Positions 5,964 to 7,504 of a stretch of 7,504 bases of DNA are shown here, one piece after another. A program made the translations under genes and the position numbers. The first letter of the stretch is position 1, and every line of letters begins with the position of its first letter. The notes under the pieces were generated by a model, which saw nothing but the letters and a program-made list of their open reading frames with translations, ran no database searches and was not told the origin of the DNA. This DNA is from AC-37 sp036389105 (GTDB lineage: Bacteria; Actinomycetota; Thermoleophilia; Solirubrobacterales; Thermoleophilaceae): assembly GCA_036389105.1 (NCBI GenBank), contig DASVQK010000175.1:1-7504 (forward strand), in the 5' to 3' direction.

Positions 5964-7504
5964 GACGCCTCGCGCTCGCGGCGGCCGCGGCCTGTGCGGC
6001 GGCCACGGCGATCGCCACCGCCGCACCAGCCGTCGCCCAGGCCCGCTCGCCGTTCGCCTGGCGCGCGGTGGTCGAGGGCGCCTACGGGCCCACCTGGGAC
6101 CACGCGGCTCGGGATCGCGTCCTGCGCTGGTTCCCGCGGCACGGCTTCAACGCGTACGTGCACGCGCCCAAGGACGACCTCTACCAGCGCACCAACTGGC
6201 GCGACCCGTACCCCGCGGCGCAGCAGGCCGAGTTCGACGCGGAGATTCGCTTCGCCCGCGCGCACGGCATCGAGTGGATCCCCAACCTCAGCCCGGCGCT
6301 GCCGCTCATCCCCACCCCGGCGGCGCCGCGCAGCCCGCCGAGCCGCGACCTCTGCTTCTCGTGCCCGGACGACCTGCGAGCCGTGCTCGACAAGCTCGAG
6401 CCGTTCAGGCGGGCGGGCGCGCGCACCTTCATGATCAGCTTCGACGACGTGACCAAGACGCTGACCCACCCCGAGGACCTGGCGGCCTACGGGGCGGGCG
6501 ACCAGGCGTTCGGGCGCGCGAACGGGGACTTCCTGTCCCGCCTGCTGGCCGCGCTCGGAGCGCGCACGCCCGGCGCGCGCCTGCTGACCGTGGGCGCCGA
6601 CTACTCGGGCACCGCCGACACCGCCTACCTCCAGGGTCTGCGCGCCACGCTGCGCCCAGAGGTGGAGGTGATGTGGACGGGCAACCAGGTGCCCTCGCAC
6701 GAGTTCGCTCCGGCCGACGCCGCCGCCTACGGCAAGCTGATCGGGCGCCGTCCGCTGGTGTGGGACAACTGGACCGACGACGACACGGCCGGTAACGCCA
6801 CCCCGCTCGGCACGGCGCGCATCTTCCTGGGCCCGTACCTGCGGCGCGCCGACGTGGCCGGCGCGGTGGGCGGGTTCTTCCTGAACCCGATGAACGAGGC
6901 CGACCTGAACATGCTGCCGCTGGCCACGGCGGGCGACTGGATGCGCAACCCCGCGCGCTACAGGCGCCGCGCCTCGTGGCTGCGCGCCGTCGCGGAGCTG
7001 GCCGGCCGCGGCCGCGCGCGGAAGGCGGTGCGGGCCTCGCTGCGGGCGTGGGCCGAGACCAGCTGGTCCACCAAGCTCGACCTGCTCGAGGCGCCCACGT
7101 TCGTGCGTCTCAACCGCGCGTTCCTGAAGGCGTACGGCACACGGCCGGACTGGGGCCGCGCGCGGCGCCGCCTGGACACCGAGCTGTCGCTGGCCGCGGC
7201 CGCGGGGGCGCGGCTGGCCGGACTGGCGAACCGCGACTTCGCGCTCCAGGCCCGGGCGTTCCTGGACGCGGCGAGGCAGGCGGCCGGCGCGGGCCGCCTG
7301 GGAACGGCGCTGCTGGCCGCCGAGCGCCCCACGCTCCGCGTCCGCGCGACCGGCCGCGGCCGCCGCGGCGCGTTCACCGGCAGCGCGAAGCCGCCCGATC
7401 CGGACGCGGCCGCGACGCTCCGCGCCCGCTACCAGCCCCAGCGCGACGAGAGCATGCGCAGCCGCTACTTCACGTACGGCTGGCGGACGCCGTACGCGTT
7501 CGAG
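5960..7504 (+). CDS. Secreted GH84-like beta-N-acetylhexosaminidase, cut by the window end
   Basis: The first 515 residues are visible, with no stop before the window edge. A signal peptide is clear: MRR, a long Ala-rich core, and a likely cleavage after AVAQA near residues 24-28. The mature part matches glycoside hydrolase family 84, which removes beta-linked N-acetylglucosamine by substrate-assisted catalysis. Signatures in order: VEGAYGPTW (38-46), NAYVHAPKDDLYQR (64-77), WRDPYP (80-85), FMISFDDV with the paired catalytic aspartates D162-D163 (157-164), WTGNQV (239-244), WDNWTDDD (268-275), LGPYLRR (290-296) and FFLNPMNEAD (306-315). By analogy K71, T240, N270, D275 and N309 would line the sugar pocket. 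The usual GFYG reads GAYG here. After about residue 333 comes an Arg/Ala-rich helical region of unclear role. The ATG overlaps the carboxyltransferase stop as ATGA with no strong ribosome binding site, which suggests translational coupling. Hyaluronidase-like or O-GlcNAcase-like substrates are both possible. Confidence 0.88.
   Translation, partial: MRRLALAAAAACAAATAIATAAPAVAQARSPFAWRAVVEGAYGPTWDHAARDRVLRWFPRHGFNAYVHAPKDDLYQRTNWRDPYPAAQQAEFDAEIRFARAHGIEWIPNLSPALPLIPTPAAPRSPPSRDLCFSCPDDLRAVLDKLEPFRRAGARTFMISFDDVTKTLTHPEDLAAYGAGDQAFGRANGDFLSRLLAALGARTPGARLLTVGADYSGTADTAYLQGLRATLRPEVEVMWTGNQVPSHEFAPADAAAYGKLIGRRPLVWDNWTDDDTAGNATPLGTARIFLGPYLRRADVAGAVGGFFLNPMNEADLNMLPLATAGDWMRNPARYRRRASWLRAVAELAGRGRARKAVRASLRAWAETSWSTKLDLLEAPTFVRLNRAFLKAYGTRPDWGRARRRLDTELSLAAAAGARLAGLANRDFALQARAFLDAARQAAGAGRLGTALLAAERPTLRVRATGRGRRGAFTGSAKPPDPDAAATLRARYQPQRDESMRSRYFTYGWRTPYAFE

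Noticed and set aside
4335..6026. Minus-strand open frame (563 codons) opposite the carboxyltransferase
   Set aside because: It is a shadow of the plus-strand gene, has no domain signature, and would run through the terminator-like hairpin.
6181..7377. Other open frames on both strands across the GH84 region
   Set aside because: The frame starting at 5960 carries the signal peptide and all GH84 motifs; the others are short overlapping frames without recognisable content.

Overview
The window is very GC-rich apart from two lower-GC intergenic stretches. Its genes favour G/C-ending codons, overlap as ATGA and include GTG and TTG starts. This suggests a high-GC actinobacterium. The gene mix (winged-helix regulator, hydantoinase/acetone-carboxylase-like protein, acyl-CoA carboxyltransferase, secreted GH84-type glycosidase) would fit a soil lineage such as the Thermoleophilia/Solirubrobacterales, but that placement is inference and was not tested.

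Layout. Bases 1-355 hold no gene I can support, but contain a near-direct repeat (CAGCTT-N3-GATCAA, twice, 41 bp apart). From 356 to 1036 (+) lies an ArsR-like winged-helix regulator with a TTG start behind a strong ribosome binding site. It converges tail to tail, across 27 bp, on a two-gene minus-strand operon. The first gene of that operon (1984-4146, -) is a 720-residue HyuA/AcxA-type subunit, the ATP-binding subunit class of acetone/acetophenone carboxylases and ATP-dependent hydantoinases. The second (1064-1987, -) is a 307-residue protein with one N-terminal membrane helix and no recognised family; its ATG overlaps the HyuA-like stop codon by 4 bp.

Bases 4147-4400 separate this operon from a divergent plus-strand pair. 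This spacer has several predicted hairpins, including a perfect 12-bp stem with a T-rich tail that looks like a Rho-independent terminator although no annotated gene reads into it. The plus-strand pair is a 520-residue biotin-dependent acyl-CoA carboxyltransferase (4401-5963, GTG start without a Shine-Dalgarno, possibly leaderless), followed with another 4-bp ATGA overlap by a secreted GH84-like beta-N-acetylhexosaminidase (5960-7504). The GH84 gene runs off the right edge.

How they may work together. Two different carboxylase subunits are encoded back to back, each without its usual partners in the window: no HyuB/AcxB alpha subunit or AcxC gamma subunit, and no biotin carboxylase or biotin carrier. 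Each is translationally coupled to a protein unrelated to carboxylation, one membrane-anchored and one secreted. Any joint pathway is speculative. The most unusual points are the orphan HyuA/AcxA-like subunit coupled to a membrane protein of unknown family, and the possible RNA element between the divergent operons.
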